Origin: Bacteroidota bacterium
GTDB taxonomy: Bacteria > Bacteroidota > Bacteroidia > 2-12-FULL-35-15
DNA: 64,000 nucleotides
Direction of reading: 5' to 3'
NCBI GenBank assembly: GCA_029237775.1
Contig: JAQZBR010000004.1
Location: 310,001-374,000, forward strand
Positions 55,547-64,000 of this stretch are shown here, one piece after another. The position numbers were made by a program, and so were the translations under genes. The notes beneath the pieces were generated by a model. That model was not told the DNA's origin. It searched no databases and saw only the letters and a program-made list of their open reading frames with translations. Positions within the stretch are counted from its first letter, which is position 1, and each line of letters begins with the position of its first letter.

Positions 55547-56183
55547 ATGCTTTTGTATATGTAGAATCTTTATAAAAGACCTCCGTTTTTGATCTTCGTA
55601 AACCATCGATCACTTTTGTATGAGTTGAACAGATATGCTGCATCGAAGTGTGGGGATCTTGGGTAAAGCCGCTTTTAGGATATGCACAAAAAAGGCAGAA
55701 CTCTTCTTTTTCACTGAATTTATTCCAGAGATTTTCTAATTGCACCGTAGCTCCGCTGTATCCCTGTTCCCATAAAATAGCAACCATTTCACCGAATGCC
55801 CTTATCTTTCTCGCTTTATCTCCTCTTGCTTTTAAAATCACTTCAGTCACAGTTTTCATAAAGAGCTTTTCGTCAGGCCAGCCCACGCGCATAAATTTAG
55901 AGAGGGTGTCTATTGCGTTTAAGGGTACGTACTGACTATCATTTATTAATTGTTCCAAATTATAGCCTTGTACCTTCAATCGGACATGCAAAGCCTGCAG
56001 GTGTTCATCTGTGGCAATTATTACTACACTGTCACCGCTGTCGAAACCGCTTGTGACAAAACCTTCCAAGCTGTCGATCATTACTGCATCATTTTCATAG
56101 ATCTGCACAAGGTGCTCCGCAGGTGCAATTTCGCCCCAGAAAACTTTTGTACTGCTTTGTTCCCATTGTTTAATTGCTGACAT
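55545..56183 (-). CDS. MEDS-domain protein
   Basis: 212 residues. It matches the MEDS (methanogen/methylotroph, DcmR sensory) domain: HLVQIYENDAVMIDSLEGFV, GDSVVIIATDEHLQAL, IRAFGEMVAILWEQG and LENLWNKFSEKEEFCLFCAYP. The domain is a RecA-like fold thought to sense or regulate and is often linked to kinases or redox signalling. Here it stands alone. The CLFC pair and the nearby His residues (HTSMQHICSTH) could form a metal or redox site; this is inference. Its 5' region holds a GCGGG/CCCGC inverted repeat at 56201-56219. Confidence 0.85.
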   Translation of the reverse strand: MSAIKQWEQSSTKVFWGEIAPAEHLVQIYENDAVMIDSLEGFVTSGFDSGDSVVIIATDEHLQALHVRLKVQGYNLEQLINDSQYVPLNAIDTLSKFMRVGWPDEKLFMKTVTEVILKARGDKARKIRAFGEMVAILWEQGYSGATVQLENLWNKFSEKEEFCLFCAYPKSGFTQDPHTSMQHICSTHTKVIDGLRRSKTEVFYKDSTYTKA

Positions 56184-56376
56184 CTTTTACCTTTCCGTTA
56201 GCGGGTGTGATAATCCCGCAGTAAGTGATACAAACTTCGTGCTAAGTCAAGAAAAGAATTGATTTATATCAAGTCCATGCTTTGTGTGGTACAAAGATAC
56301 GTTGATTCAAGCCTATTCAGGTGTGTCTTCGACAGTAGCCGTTTATATGTAGCCGTTACGCGGTAACCAATAGCCA

Positions 56377-56847
56377 TCATTTAAGCAGACTGTTGTCCAA
56401 TACTAGATAATCGCGGCTTCCATCACCACCACTGATATGCTCAAGTTCCATATGAGTCTTCGTTTCTGAAATGATTTGCCAATCATCATTTAACTCACTA
56501 AGAGGCTCTGAAGGGAAATTAATCACAAAATTATTTTCGCTCTTACGCCATGTACCTTTTGTAACTCCAGTGCTGTTAAAGGCGTTTGCGCTCCCGTCAG
56601 TATTAAACCTGAGCAGATATCCATTGAAGTGATTAGTTTCATCTTTTTCATCTTCTTTAAAAACAGTTACTTTCCATTTGGGTTCGTGGCTAACATTCTC
56701 TGTACCATCATCACTTCCGTTTCCGCCCGAGCCATTATCATCCACTAAAGCAGCTGGCCCGTTTGATGAGTTATCGTCTTTTTCACAACTTGTTGTTACC
56801 ATAGTGAGTGCTATGGCTGCTACCAACATTCCTATCTGAGCTTTCAT
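56377..56847 (-). CDS. Lipocalin-like lipoprotein
   Basis: 156 residues. Lipoprotein signal ending MVTTSC, then EKDDNSSNG with acidic residues after the Cys that favour surface export. The C-terminal 100 residues show the pattern of lipocalin-like domains in this phylum: KWKVTVFKEDEKDE, LRFNTDGSANAFNS, KGTWRKSENNFVINF and MELEHISGG. Function unknown; it may bind a small hydrophobic ligand. Confidence 0.65.
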   Translation of the reverse strand: MKAQIGMLVAAIALTMVTTSCEKDDNSSNGPAALVDDNGSGGNGSDDGTENVSHEPKWKVTVFKEDEKDETNHFNGYLLRFNTDGSANAFNSTGVTKGTWRKSENNFVINFPSEPLSELNDDWQIISETKTHMELEHISGGDGSRDYLVLDNSLLK

Positions 56848-57008
56848 AATTTATTTTGTTTTTGTTTTTGGTACGGTAAAATTATGATTGAAAACCCACG
56901 ACTGGATCCTTTATTCGGCACCTGGATATTTTCACTTGTTAAAAGAAGAATATAGGAGACTGGAAATAGACCTGCAGTTCTTTTTGTTTTTATTATCTTT
57001 GTCGCCCT

Positions 57009-57080
57009 GGCATCGTAGTTCAATGGATAGAATAGAAGTTTCCTAAACTTTTGATCTCAGTTCGATTCTGAGCGAAGCCA
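57009..57080 (+). tRNA. tRNA-Arg (anticodon CCT)
   Basis: Cloverleaf read by hand: acceptor GGCATCG/CGAAGCC with one A-A mismatch at the fourth pair, D arm GTTC/GAAT, anticodon arm GAAGT/ACTTT around TTCCTAA (anticodon CCT), four-base variable loop, T arm CTCAG/CTGAG around TTCGATT. Discriminator A; no encoded CCA. A terminator follows at once. Confidence 0.85.
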
Positions 57081-57083
57081 CTG

Positions 57084-57112
57084 AGCCCCTTAAATTTTTT
57101 AAGGGGCTTTTC
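57084..57112 (+). terminator. Terminator after tRNA-Arg
   Basis: AGCCCCTTAAA/TTTAAGGGGCT 11-bp stem with a T-rich loop and a short T-run, four bases past the tRNA. Confidence 0.8.
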
Positions 57113-60100
57113 ATTTTGGGGAGGTCTCTGTGCCTGCAGCAGGCAGTTGAATTTGAAAAGTTGTTCCTTCTGAAAGTGTTGATTGCACCCCCATAGTTCC
57201 CGAAAGCTTCTCAACAATTTCTTTCACAATATATAGGCCCAGTCCTGAACCTGTACTGTTCTCACTTCCCCGATAAAACATGTTGAATATTTTATTGAGA
57301 GAAGCAGGTGCAATTCCGTTGCCATTGTCCTTTATCTCAATAACAGCATTTCTATTCGAAAGTGTTATTGTAAACTGAATGTATGGGTGGGCCTGACGGA
57401 TGTTGTGGTACTTGATCGCATTTGACAGGAGGTTATTAATTATAACCCTGATACGTTTCTTATCACTCCGGAATTCAGACTGACCATTTATCTTTGTTCG
57501 GATATCAATACTGCTTGCCGCCTCCATATAATGAAGCTGTTCTACGCTTTCATCGATCAACTCTTTAAAATCGATCCTTTCAACCGATAGCTCCAGCCTC
57601 GCATTCCTTGAATAATCGATAATGTCCCTGACAAAGCTGTCAAGCTTGGTTACACTCATATAAACCATCTTGTTAATGCCTTTTAGCTGCTCAACTTGAT
57701 TTTCAATTTTCGCAACATCCAATAGTCCCAGAATAGATGCCAGGGGAGCACGTAGATCGTGAGAGGCACTATACACAAAACGATCAAGCTCCTCGTTTGC
57801 TTTTCTAAGTTCTTTATTTTGTTTTTCAAGTAGATCTTCCGCCTGCTTCCTTTCTGTTATATCATCCATCGCGATAAGGACGCCCAGAATTGTATTGTCA
57901 GAGCTGGATACAGGATAAAGCTTAAGGCTGTAATAGCTCGTTTGTTCATCATTTTTAAAAGAAACAGTGCTGCTGAGCGTTTCCCCCTGTAAAACCTTTC
58001 CATATATCTTATCAATATCGCCTACCCTCTCCACAGGCGCATACTCTTTTATATGACGGCCCATCTCCAATTTCTTACCCTGTTCTTTAAGTGTGCCATT
58101 ATAGGCAGACTGGTTAAACAAAACAATTTTTAGATCTTTATCCAGCAGTGTATAAGCTACATTAGTACTATCAATAATACTGTTTAAGTTTGCTTCCGAT
58201 TTCTTAAGCTTATCTTCTGCAAGCTTCCTGATAGTAACATCGGACACCATAGCCATGGTACCGAAAAACTTTCCTGATTCATGTATGGCTGAGCCTGCGA
58301 CATGTGCCCAGATCACGCCTCCGCTTTTTGTTCTATACTTTAATTCGCACCTTTTTTTAGCGCCTTTTGCAACTTCGGCAAAATACCTTGATGCAAACTG
58401 ATGTTCACTACGGTTCATAAACCTTGTGTAATGCTTACCTATTATTTCTTGTTCACTATATTCCAGCAGCTCACATAACTTTTTATTACAGAAGGTTACA
58501 ATTCCCGCGTGATTCCAGGTCCATATACCTTCCTGGGCCGTCTCCACGATTTGCTTATAGCGCTCCTCATTCTCCTTAATCTTCCTTCGGGTCAAAACTT
58601 TTTCGGTAACATCGATACCAAAAAAGAACACACCTTCGATATTTTTGTGAGCGTCTTCGTACGGCTGATATATAAAATCTAGATAAAACTCACGCGAACT
58701 ATCACCATTTTTTATATGTACGGGAGCTTCACGCGCTTCATACGGCATACCTGAATTATATACATGATCAAGCAGCGAAATGAAACCTTGTGACTCAACT
58801 TCCGGAAATGCTTCTTTGACCGTTAAGCCCACGAGTGACGTCTTACCTGAAAGTTTCATATACAAAGGATTAGCCATTACAAATGAATGATCTTCTCCCC
58901 TTAACATTGCGATTACGGCAGGTGCCTTGTTAAATATAGTGCGGTAGCGTAATCGTTCATGCTCCAGTGCAAACTCCAACTGCTTTTTTCTGCTGGCATC
59001 CTTAGCGGTACAATACATTAAATTATCTTCAACATCCCATTTTGCTGACCAAATAATAAAAACCAGTGACCCGTCTTTGCGTATATAACGATTCTCAAAA
59101 CTTCTAACGGATAAACCTTCAGTTATCTGCTCTGCAATCTTATTGGTCTTTTCTCTGTCTTCCGCAAAAACCAGATCGATATATTTCCTACCAATCAATT
59201 CCTGCGGAGTGTATCCCCAGACATCTTCGGAGGCCTTGCTCACCATCACGAATTTCCCCTCCGAATCAATCGAACATATAACATCAAGCGAAGCGTTCAA
59301 TACCTTGTTCTTTTCGCTCAAAGCCAACTTCGTGCGCTCCTCATTCTTTTTCCGCTCATTTATATCCCTGATGAAAACAAGAATTCTTTTTTTACCCCCA
59401 ATATCAGTGGGGAATAAGCTCACCTCCAGCCAGCAATGCGAACCATCACTTCTCAATGCTTCCCAGTCAAATGATTGTTTTCCGTTTACAGCATTTTTTT
59501 TCTGCTCCTTTATAGCATCAGAAAATCTGTATCCCTTTTTGTGGTGCCCAAAAATATCTACAGAACCTGATAGTACGGCTTGTTTTGTGGTCTTAATAAT
59601 ATTACATGCGTTTTGATTAATATCCAGAATGCTTCCCGTTGCTTCATCGTGGATGATGATTCCTTCATTGGACTTCTCAAAAAGATCGCGATAATTTCTT
59701 TCGGCTTCAAGGAGCTCTTCCTGTCGTCTTATCATTCCCTTCAGTGAATTCTCTTCGCTTGTTATCTCTTCTGCTATAAAAGTTATTGAAGTAATATTTC
59801 CATCCAGATTTTTCACTGGCAGATATTTCATTTTAAAGGTTCTCTGTAGTCCCTGGTCGGCTACTTCAAACTTCAAAATTTTCTTGTTTCCAGCGAGCAC
59901 TTCATTATACACAAGCCTTATGTCATGTAGCCGTGCTTCTGACACATGATCCAGTATAAAATCGCCTATCCGGAAAGTTCGCCCGAAAAACATTTGATAA
60001 TACTGCTGAGCATTCTTATTCAGATTAATTATTCGTAAGTCAGTATCCAATTCGATAAAACAGTCTGAAGAATTATCCATTACCATTTGAATCCGGTGAT

Positions 60101-60638
60101 AGGAGTTCTTAAGCTCTTCGACAAAACGCCTCAAATCCTTTATATTTCTGTCTAATATTGAGTCAGTGTGGGTCAAAAGCTCTTCCAGGGAGCGATAATT
60201 GACATCGCTCTTTTTTAAATCAATAAGTGGGACTTCTGATGCCAAAGAAGACGCCATTTGCCGCAGCTGTCTATTCAATGCGCGTTTAGCTAAACTATAC
60301 TCAACACTCTTTACTATTAGATATGGAGTTAACTCGGAAAATTGAAGTATATCATCAATTGTCCCCTCACTCTTTAACGTTTCAGGCAAGGAATTGTCGC
60401 GTGAAAAAAGAAAGATCAGAGCAGTTTCGGGATATTGAGCGGCAAGATTCAGGATTATCTGGCTGTTAATTAGGGTATCACCGGCTAAAAAAATAACATC
60501 CGGAGCTTGCTTTACGTTTTGGATAAACGAACTCAGTTCGAAAATAATTGAATCAGGAAACGATAGATTTAATAATTGGAGAAATTTACTGAAATGTTCA
60601 TTATTCTGTATTTCAATGCCAATGTTAATCTGATTCAT
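57111..60638 (-). CDS. Cytoplasmic multi-PAS sensor histidine kinase
   Basis: 1175 residues with no membrane segment. Residues about 1-115 look like a degenerate receiver domain (DVIFLAGDTLINSQIILNLAAQ; the usual acidic pocket is missing). Six PAS domains follow (about 185-295, 314-430, 440-555, 565-680, 690-805 and 815-925), several ended by a PAC-type D-I-T/N-E-R-K. The phosphoacceptor motif is SASHDLRAPLAS near residue 961. The HATPase domain has NNLLSNAIKYH, DNGNGIAPAS and GSGLGLYIVKEI. No receiver at the C-terminus, so it likely signals to a separate CheY-like protein such as 55063 or 47292. Stimulus unknown. Confidence 0.92.
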   Translation of the reverse strand: MNQINIGIEIQNNEHFSKFLQLLNLSFPDSIIFELSSFIQNVKQAPDVIFLAGDTLINSQIILNLAAQYPETALIFLFSRDNSLPETLKSEGTIDDILQFSELTPYLIVKSVEYSLAKRALNRQLRQMASSLASEVPLIDLKKSDVNYRSLEELLTHTDSILDRNIKDLRRFVEELKNSYHRIQMVMDNSSDCFIELDTDLRIINLNKNAQQYYQMFFGRTFRIGDFILDHVSEARLHDIRLVYNEVLAGNKKILKFEVADQGLQRTFKMKYLPVKNLDGNITSITFIAEEITSEENSLKGMIRRQEELLEAERNYRDLFEKSNEGIIIHDEATGSILDINQNACNIIKTTKQAVLSGSVDIFGHHKKGYRFSDAIKEQKKNAVNGKQSFDWEALRSDGSHCWLEVSLFPTDIGGKKRILVFIRDINERKKNEERTKLALSEKNKVLNASLDVICSIDSEGKFVMVSKASEDVWGYTPQELIGRKYIDLVFAEDREKTNKIAEQITEGLSVRSFENRYIRKDGSLVFIIWSAKWDVEDNLMYCTAKDASRKKQLEFALEHERLRYRTIFNKAPAVIAMLRGEDHSFVMANPLYMKLSGKTSLVGLTVKEAFPEVESQGFISLLDHVYNSGMPYEAREAPVHIKNGDSSREFYLDFIYQPYEDAHKNIEGVFFFGIDVTEKVLTRRKIKENEERYKQIVETAQEGIWTWNHAGIVTFCNKKLCELLEYSEQEIIGKHYTRFMNRSEHQFASRYFAEVAKGAKKRCELKYRTKSGGVIWAHVAGSAIHESGKFFGTMAMVSDVTIRKLAEDKLKKSEANLNSIIDSTNVAYTLLDKDLKIVLFNQSAYNGTLKEQGKKLEMGRHIKEYAPVERVGDIDKIYGKVLQGETLSSTVSFKNDEQTSYYSLKLYPVSSSDNTILGVLIAMDDITERKQAEDLLEKQNKELRKANEELDRFVYSASHDLRAPLASILGLLDVAKIENQVEQLKGINKMVYMSVTKLDSFVRDIIDYSRNARLELSVERIDFKELIDESVEQLHYMEAASSIDIRTKINGQSEFRSDKKRIRVIINNLLSNAIKYHNIRQAHPYIQFTITLSNRNAVIEIKDNGNGIAPASLNKIFNMFYRGSENSTGSGLGLYIVKEIVEKLSGTMGVQSTLSEGTTFQIQLPAAGTETSPK

Positions 60639-60884
60639 AATTTTATTTTAGCTTACTTTCTTTTCACTGATAAAATAAAAAAGTAAGATAACCTATATAT
60701 CCAAATCGTTTATTTGACCAGCTGCGCTCATAGCGGTACGCAGCTCGTAACCTTACGTATTATATGCAGCATAGTTTCCATTTATGAGACCAGAATCCGC
60801 AAGTTCCTAAGCCTCACTGATATAAATTTTGAAAATATTTCCATTCTGTTTTCATACAGGGGTTAAGTTTTGAATGGGGCATAA

Positions 60885-60918
60885 AAAAGGCCTCTCGAAA
60901 GAGGCCTTTTCTTTTTTT
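60885..60918. terminator. Orphan terminator hairpin
   Basis: AAAAGGCCTCT/AGAGGCCTTTT 11-bp stem, CGAA loop, T-rich tail; also T-rich when read on the minus strand. It lies between divergent genes, where none is expected. Confidence 0.8.
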
Positions 60919-61154
60919 CCTTTCCTCCCGTGTACCTGGGATCGGGAAAAATTAATTAAAATCACGTCTAAACAAATTCAATTGAACATCTGAAATGTTC
61001 TGTGAAATTTACTAAATAACCGTGCCTGCATTATTAACTTTTGTTCGTAGAAGCATTTTAAAAGTTTGTAATAAATTATTTGTCATAATCCTTGAAGATT
61101 GACAATCCGCTGCCGTTGGTTAAAACACTTAAATAATTGTGGCTGATATGAATT

Positions 61155-61203
61155 ATGGCATTTTATTTGACATGGCATTTTTGGGGAATTCCCTCCCCAA
61201 AAA
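61155..61203. promoter_or_regulatory. Direct repeat and hairpin upstream of the poly-HAMP gene
   Basis: ATGGCATTTT at 61155-61164 and 61172-61181 (17-bp period). The second copy runs into a TTTTTGGGG/CCCCAAAAA inverted repeat (61178-61203). Possible operator or leader structure. Confidence 0.35.
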
Positions 61204-61252
61204 CTCTTATTTATCAACAGCCATAGGCTTTACGGAATTTCTCACTTAGCTT

Positions 61253-61260
61253 TACATTTG
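61253..61260 (+). promoter_or_regulatory. Candidate -7 promoter box for the poly-HAMP gene
   Basis: TACATTTG fits TAnnTTTG, 17 bases before the ATG at 61278; no -33 TTG at ideal spacing. Confidence 0.45.
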
Positions 61261-61277
61261 CTAAAAAACTATCGCAA

Positions 61278-64000
61278 ATGAAGACGGGTGCTAAAAAATC
61301 CAAATTTTCTGATGATTCATCAGCTGCAGAAGTGCTTGAAAAGCCATCAGCAGCGGTGAAGAAAAAAGCCAAAGCTGTGAAGGTGAATAAACTCACCAAA
61401 GAAAAGCTGGCAAAAAATGTAAAAGCTAATCCCGAGGCCGGAAATGGCCGCATCGTGATAAGCGAGCCTGTTGATTCTCTTGATGCAGCAGAGCTGCTTT
61501 TTATTCTCACTGAGGTGAAGAAAGGAAACTTTGATGTGAAAATGCCGATCAACAAAATTGGTATCAGCGGAAAGGTTTGCGACACTCTCAACGACATCAT
61601 TTTCAATAATAAAAAACTCATCAAAGAGTTCACAAAAGCTCAGGTGACTATTGGTAAGGAAGGTAAGCTGAACCAGCGGATCGCGATCCCCGATGCGCAG
61701 GGTGAATGGAAAGCCGGTGTAGACGCATTAAATAATCTGATCTCCGATCTTGCATATCCGATCCGTGAGATTGACCGTGTAATCTCGGCTGTTGCGAAAG
61801 GAAATCTTTCACAACACATTCCTATCGAACAAAGTAATCACCTTCTTCAGGGTGAATTCGCCCGTATCGCGAAAGAGGTGAACGACATGGTGAAGCAGCT
61901 GAACTTATTTACCATGGAGGTGACACGTGTTGCCCGTGAGGTAGGTTCGGAAGGTAAACTTGGTGGACAAGCGAAAGTAAAAGGTGTGGGTGGTGTATGG
62001 AAGGATCTTACCGACTCGGTAAACCTTATGGCGGGTAACCTTACAGGCCAGGTACGTAACATCGCGGATGTAACAACAGCCGTAGCAAAAGGCGATTTAT
62101 CAAAGAAAATTACAGTGGAGGTAAAAGGAGAGATCCTTGAGCTCAAAAATACGATCAACACCATGGTGGATCAGCTGAACTCATTCTCATCCGAGGTAAC
62201 TCGTGTGGCACTTGAGGTTGGTACTGAAGGTAAACTGGGTGGACAGGCACAGGTAAAAGGTGTTGCAGGAACATGGAAAGATTTGACTGACTCAGTGAAC
62301 CAGATGGCTGGTAACTTAACAGGTCAGGTACGTAATATCGCTGAAGTAACTACTGCGGTGGCGAACGGGGATTTGAGCCGTAAGATCACGGTGGATGTGA
62401 AAGGTGAGATCCTTGAGTTAAAGAACACGATCAATACGATGGTGGATCAGCTGAACTCCTTCTCTTCCGAGGTAACGCGTGTTGCGCGTGAGGTAGGTTC
62501 TGAAGGTAAACTGGGCGGACAAGCAAAAGTAAAAGGTGTTGCGGGTGTATGGAAAGATCTGACTGACTCTGTAAATCAGATGGGATCAAACTTAACAGCA
62601 CAGGTACGTAACATTGCCGAAGTAACAACTGCGGTTGCGAAAGGCGATTTGTCGCGTAAGATCACCGTGGATGTTAAAGGTGAAATCCTTGAATTAAAGA
62701 AAACAATCAACACGATGGTGGATCAGCTGAACTCATTCGGTTCAGAGGTTACACGTGTTGCGCGTGAGGTTGGTAGCGAAGGGAAATTAGGCGGACAAGC
62801 AACGGTTGAAGGTGTTGATGGTGTATGGAAAGACTTAACAGATTCTGTTAACCAGATGGGATCTAACTTAACAGCACAGGTACGTAACATTGCTGAGGTA
62901 ACAACTGCAGTTGCCAAAGGTGATTTGTCACGTAAGATCACTGTGGATGTTAAAGGTGAAATATTGGAATTAAAGAAAACTATCAACACGATGGTGGATC
63001 AGCTGAACTCTTTCGGTTCAGAGGTAACACGTGTTGCGCGTGAGGTTGGTAGTGAAGGTAAGCTTGGAGGACAAGCAACTGTTGAGGGTGTTGATGGTAT
63101 CTGGAAAGACTTAACAGATTCAGTGAACCAGATGGGATCGAACTTAACAGCTCAGGTACGTAACATTGCTGAGGTAACAACAGCGGTTGCGAACGGAGAT
63201 TTATCACGTAAGATCACCGTGGATGTTAAAGGTGAGATCCTTGAATTAAAGATCACAATCAATACTATGGTGGATCAGTTAAACTCTTTCGCATCAGAGG
63301 TAACTCGTGTAGCGCTAGAGGTTGGTACTGAAGGAAAACTTGGCGGACAAGCTACAGTAACCGGTGTTGGTGGTACATGGAAGAACTTAACTGATTCGGT
63401 GAATCAGATGGCAGGTAATCTTACCGATCAGGTTCGTAACATCGCGGAGGTAACAACTGCGGTTGCGAAAGGAGATTTGTCCCGTAAGATCACCGTGGAT
63501 GTAAAAGGTGAGATCCTTGAGTTAAAAAATACGATCAATACAATGGTGGATCAGCTGAACTCATTTGGTTCAGAGGTAACACGTGTTGCGCGTGAGGTAG
63601 GTAGCGAAGGAAAATTGGGTGGACAGGCAACTGTTGAAGGTGTTGATGGTATCTGGAAAGACTTGACGGATTCTGTTAACCAGATGGGATCGAACTTAAC
63701 AGCTCAGGTACGTAACATCGCTGAGGTAACAACTGCGGTTGCGAAAGGGGATTTATCACGTAAGATCACAGTGGATGTAAAAGGTGAGATCCTTGAGTTA
63801 AAGAATACAATTAATACAATGGTGGATCAGCTGAACTCATTCGGTTCAGAGGTAACCCGTGTTGCACGTGAGGTGGGTTCGGAAGGACAGCTTGGTGGAC
63901 AAGCCTATGTACCGGGTGTTGGTGGAACATGGAAAGATTTGACTGATTCAGTAAATAAAATGGCATCCAACTTAACATCTCAGGTACGTAACATCGCTGA
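61278..64000 (+). CDS. Cytoplasmic poly-HAMP signalling protein (Nik1-like kinase, N-terminal part)
   Basis: 907 codons in the window; the gene continues past the right edge. The first 55 residues are Lys/Ala rich and there is no membrane segment. Residues about 70-213 hold divergent HAMP units ([31 protein letters not shown]). From residue 214 there are eight tandem 92-residue units (the last incomplete), each with two HAMP-like halves, [19 protein letters not shown] and [20 protein letters not shown]. This is the layout of group III (Nik1-type) hybrid histidine kinases, where poly-HAMP arrays relay osmotic or other stress signals. GAF, kinase and receiver domains would be expected downstream but are not visible. 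Confidence 0.88.
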   Translation, partial: MKTGAKKSKFSDDSSAAEVLEKPSAAVKKKAKAVKVNKLTKEKLAKNVKANPEAGNGRIVISEPVDSLDAAELLFILTEVKKGNFDVKMPINKIGISGKVCDTLNDIIFNNKKLIKEFTKAQVTIGKEGKLNQRIAIPDAQGEWKAGVDALNNLISDLAYPIREIDRVISAVAKGNLSQHIPIEQSNHLLQGEFARIAKEVNDMVKQLNLFTMEVTRVAREVGSEGKLGGQAKVKGVGGVWKDLTDSVNLMAGNLTGQVRNIADVTTAVAKGDLSKKITVEVKGEILELKNTINTMVDQLNSFSSEVTRVALEVGTEGKLGGQAQVKGVAGTWKDLTDSVNQMAGNLTGQVRNIAEVTTAVANGDLSRKITVDVKGEILELKNTINTMVDQLNSFSSEVTRVAREVGSEGKLGGQAKVKGVAGVWKDLTDSVNQMGSNLTAQVRNIAEVTTAVAKGDLSRKITVDVKGEILELKKTINTMVDQLNSFGSEVTRVAREVGSEGKLGGQATVEGVDGVWKDLTDSVNQMGSNLTAQVRNIAEVTTAVAKGDLSRKITVDVKGEILELKKTINTMVDQLNSFGSEVTRVAREVGSEGKLGGQATVEGVDGIWKDLTDSVNQMGSNLTAQVRNIAEVTTAVANGDLSRKITVDVKGEILELKITINTMVDQLNSFASEVTRVALEVGTEGKLGGQATVTGVGGTWKNLTDSVNQMAGNLTDQVRNIAEVTTAVAKGDLSRKITVDVKGEILELKNTINTMVDQLNSFGSEVTRVAREVGSEGKLGGQATVEGVDGIWKDLTDSVNQMGSNLTAQVRNIAEVTTAVAKGDLSRKITVDVKGEILELKNTINTMVDQLNSFGSEVTRVAREVGSEGQLGGQAYVPGVGGTWKDLTDSVNKMASNLTSQVRNIA
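61917..64000 (+). repeat. 276-bp tandem coding repeat (HAMP pairs)
   Basis: Units start at 61917, 62193, 62469, 62745, 63021, 63297, 63573 and 63849. Units two and six share VALEVGTEG and a GTWK-MAGNL version; the others have VAREVGSEG. Differences between units are largely synonymous. Confidence 0.9.

Larger units (their letters stand above)
60639..61277. other. Divergent intergenic region between two sensor genes (639 bp)
   Basis: Separates the PAS kinase (minus) from the poly-HAMP protein (plus). It holds a terminator hairpin at 60885-60918 that serves no visible gene, a 10-bp direct repeat and hairpin at 61155-61203, and a -7 box at 61253-61260. No reading frame worth calling was seen, but a small RNA ending at 60918 is possible. 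Confidence 0.6.

Noticed and set aside
61178-61203. GGGG/CCCC hairpin as a terminator
   Set aside because: T-run before and A-run after the stem, the wrong order for an intrinsic terminator on either strand.
61917-64000. Regular 276-bp repeats resembling a repeat array or CRISPR
   Set aside because: The period is far too long for CRISPR, there are no spacers, and the repeats are one continuous reading frame of HAMP units.
1-64000. Insertion sequences, prophage genes, toxin-antitoxin or restriction systems
   Set aside because: No transposase, integrase, phage structural, toxin or methylase/nuclease pair was recognised in any frame.

Overview
The window comes from a Bacteroidota chromosome. 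The evidence is type IX secretion (T9SS) cargo with type A and type B C-terminal sorting domains, PorP/SprF-family outer-membrane proteins, SprB-repeat adhesins, a DPP-IV-type S9 peptidase, TonB-receptor and CarboxypepD_reg folds, lipoproteins with acidic residues after the lipid cysteine, and -7 promoter boxes of the TAnnTTTG kind with almost no Shine-Dalgarno sequences. Genus cannot be read from the sequence. No insertion sequence, CRISPR array, rRNA or prophage was seen; one tRNA gene (Arg, CCT) is present.

Layout. 1-2872 (minus) is the N-terminal part of a SprB-repeat adhesin that runs off the left edge. 3144-4595 is a DUF2807/beta-barrel protein. 4917-8336 (minus) looks like an operon: sensor kinase, hemW, cyclase. 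8622-13369 (minus) carries an AsmA-like protein, an RluB-type pseudouridine synthase with a long disordered tail, and YraN. 13592-16104 holds small secreted proteins. 16101-23648 is mostly housekeeping: LD-carboxypeptidase, metG, an S9B peptidase, a GT39-like glycosyltransferase and a CheY-like protein.

23803-39114 is the most distinctive block. It has two T9SS cargo/PorP units in a row. The first is a 467-aa type B cargo with a PorP/SprF protein that carries a coiled coil, an Asn/Gln-rich linker and a C-terminal SPOR domain. The second is a 3192-aa adhesin with about 31 SprB modules, followed by a TPR/PD40 protein resembling PorE without its OmpA domain, and a normal-length PorP/SprF. Each unit appears to supply its own cargo, outer-membrane attachment partner and, in different places, a periplasmic or peptidoglycan link. 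This cargo/partner set is my best candidate for a system worth study.

39155-43373 has a lipoprotein cytochrome c with a sugar-dehydrogenase-like lipoprotein, and a TonB-dependent receptor-like protein. 43565-56847 is an accessory, stress-flavoured stretch: low-complexity Thr/Ser-rich lipoproteins, small membrane proteins, a DUF6496 basic protein, a TPR protein ending in a CxxCH motif, two CheY-like proteins, a SET-domain protein, a type A T9SS cargo, MarR, LigD and a MEDS-domain protein. 57009-64000 has tRNA-Arg(CCT), a six-PAS histidine kinase, and a cytoplasmic poly-HAMP signalling protein built of 276-bp repeats that runs off the right edge.
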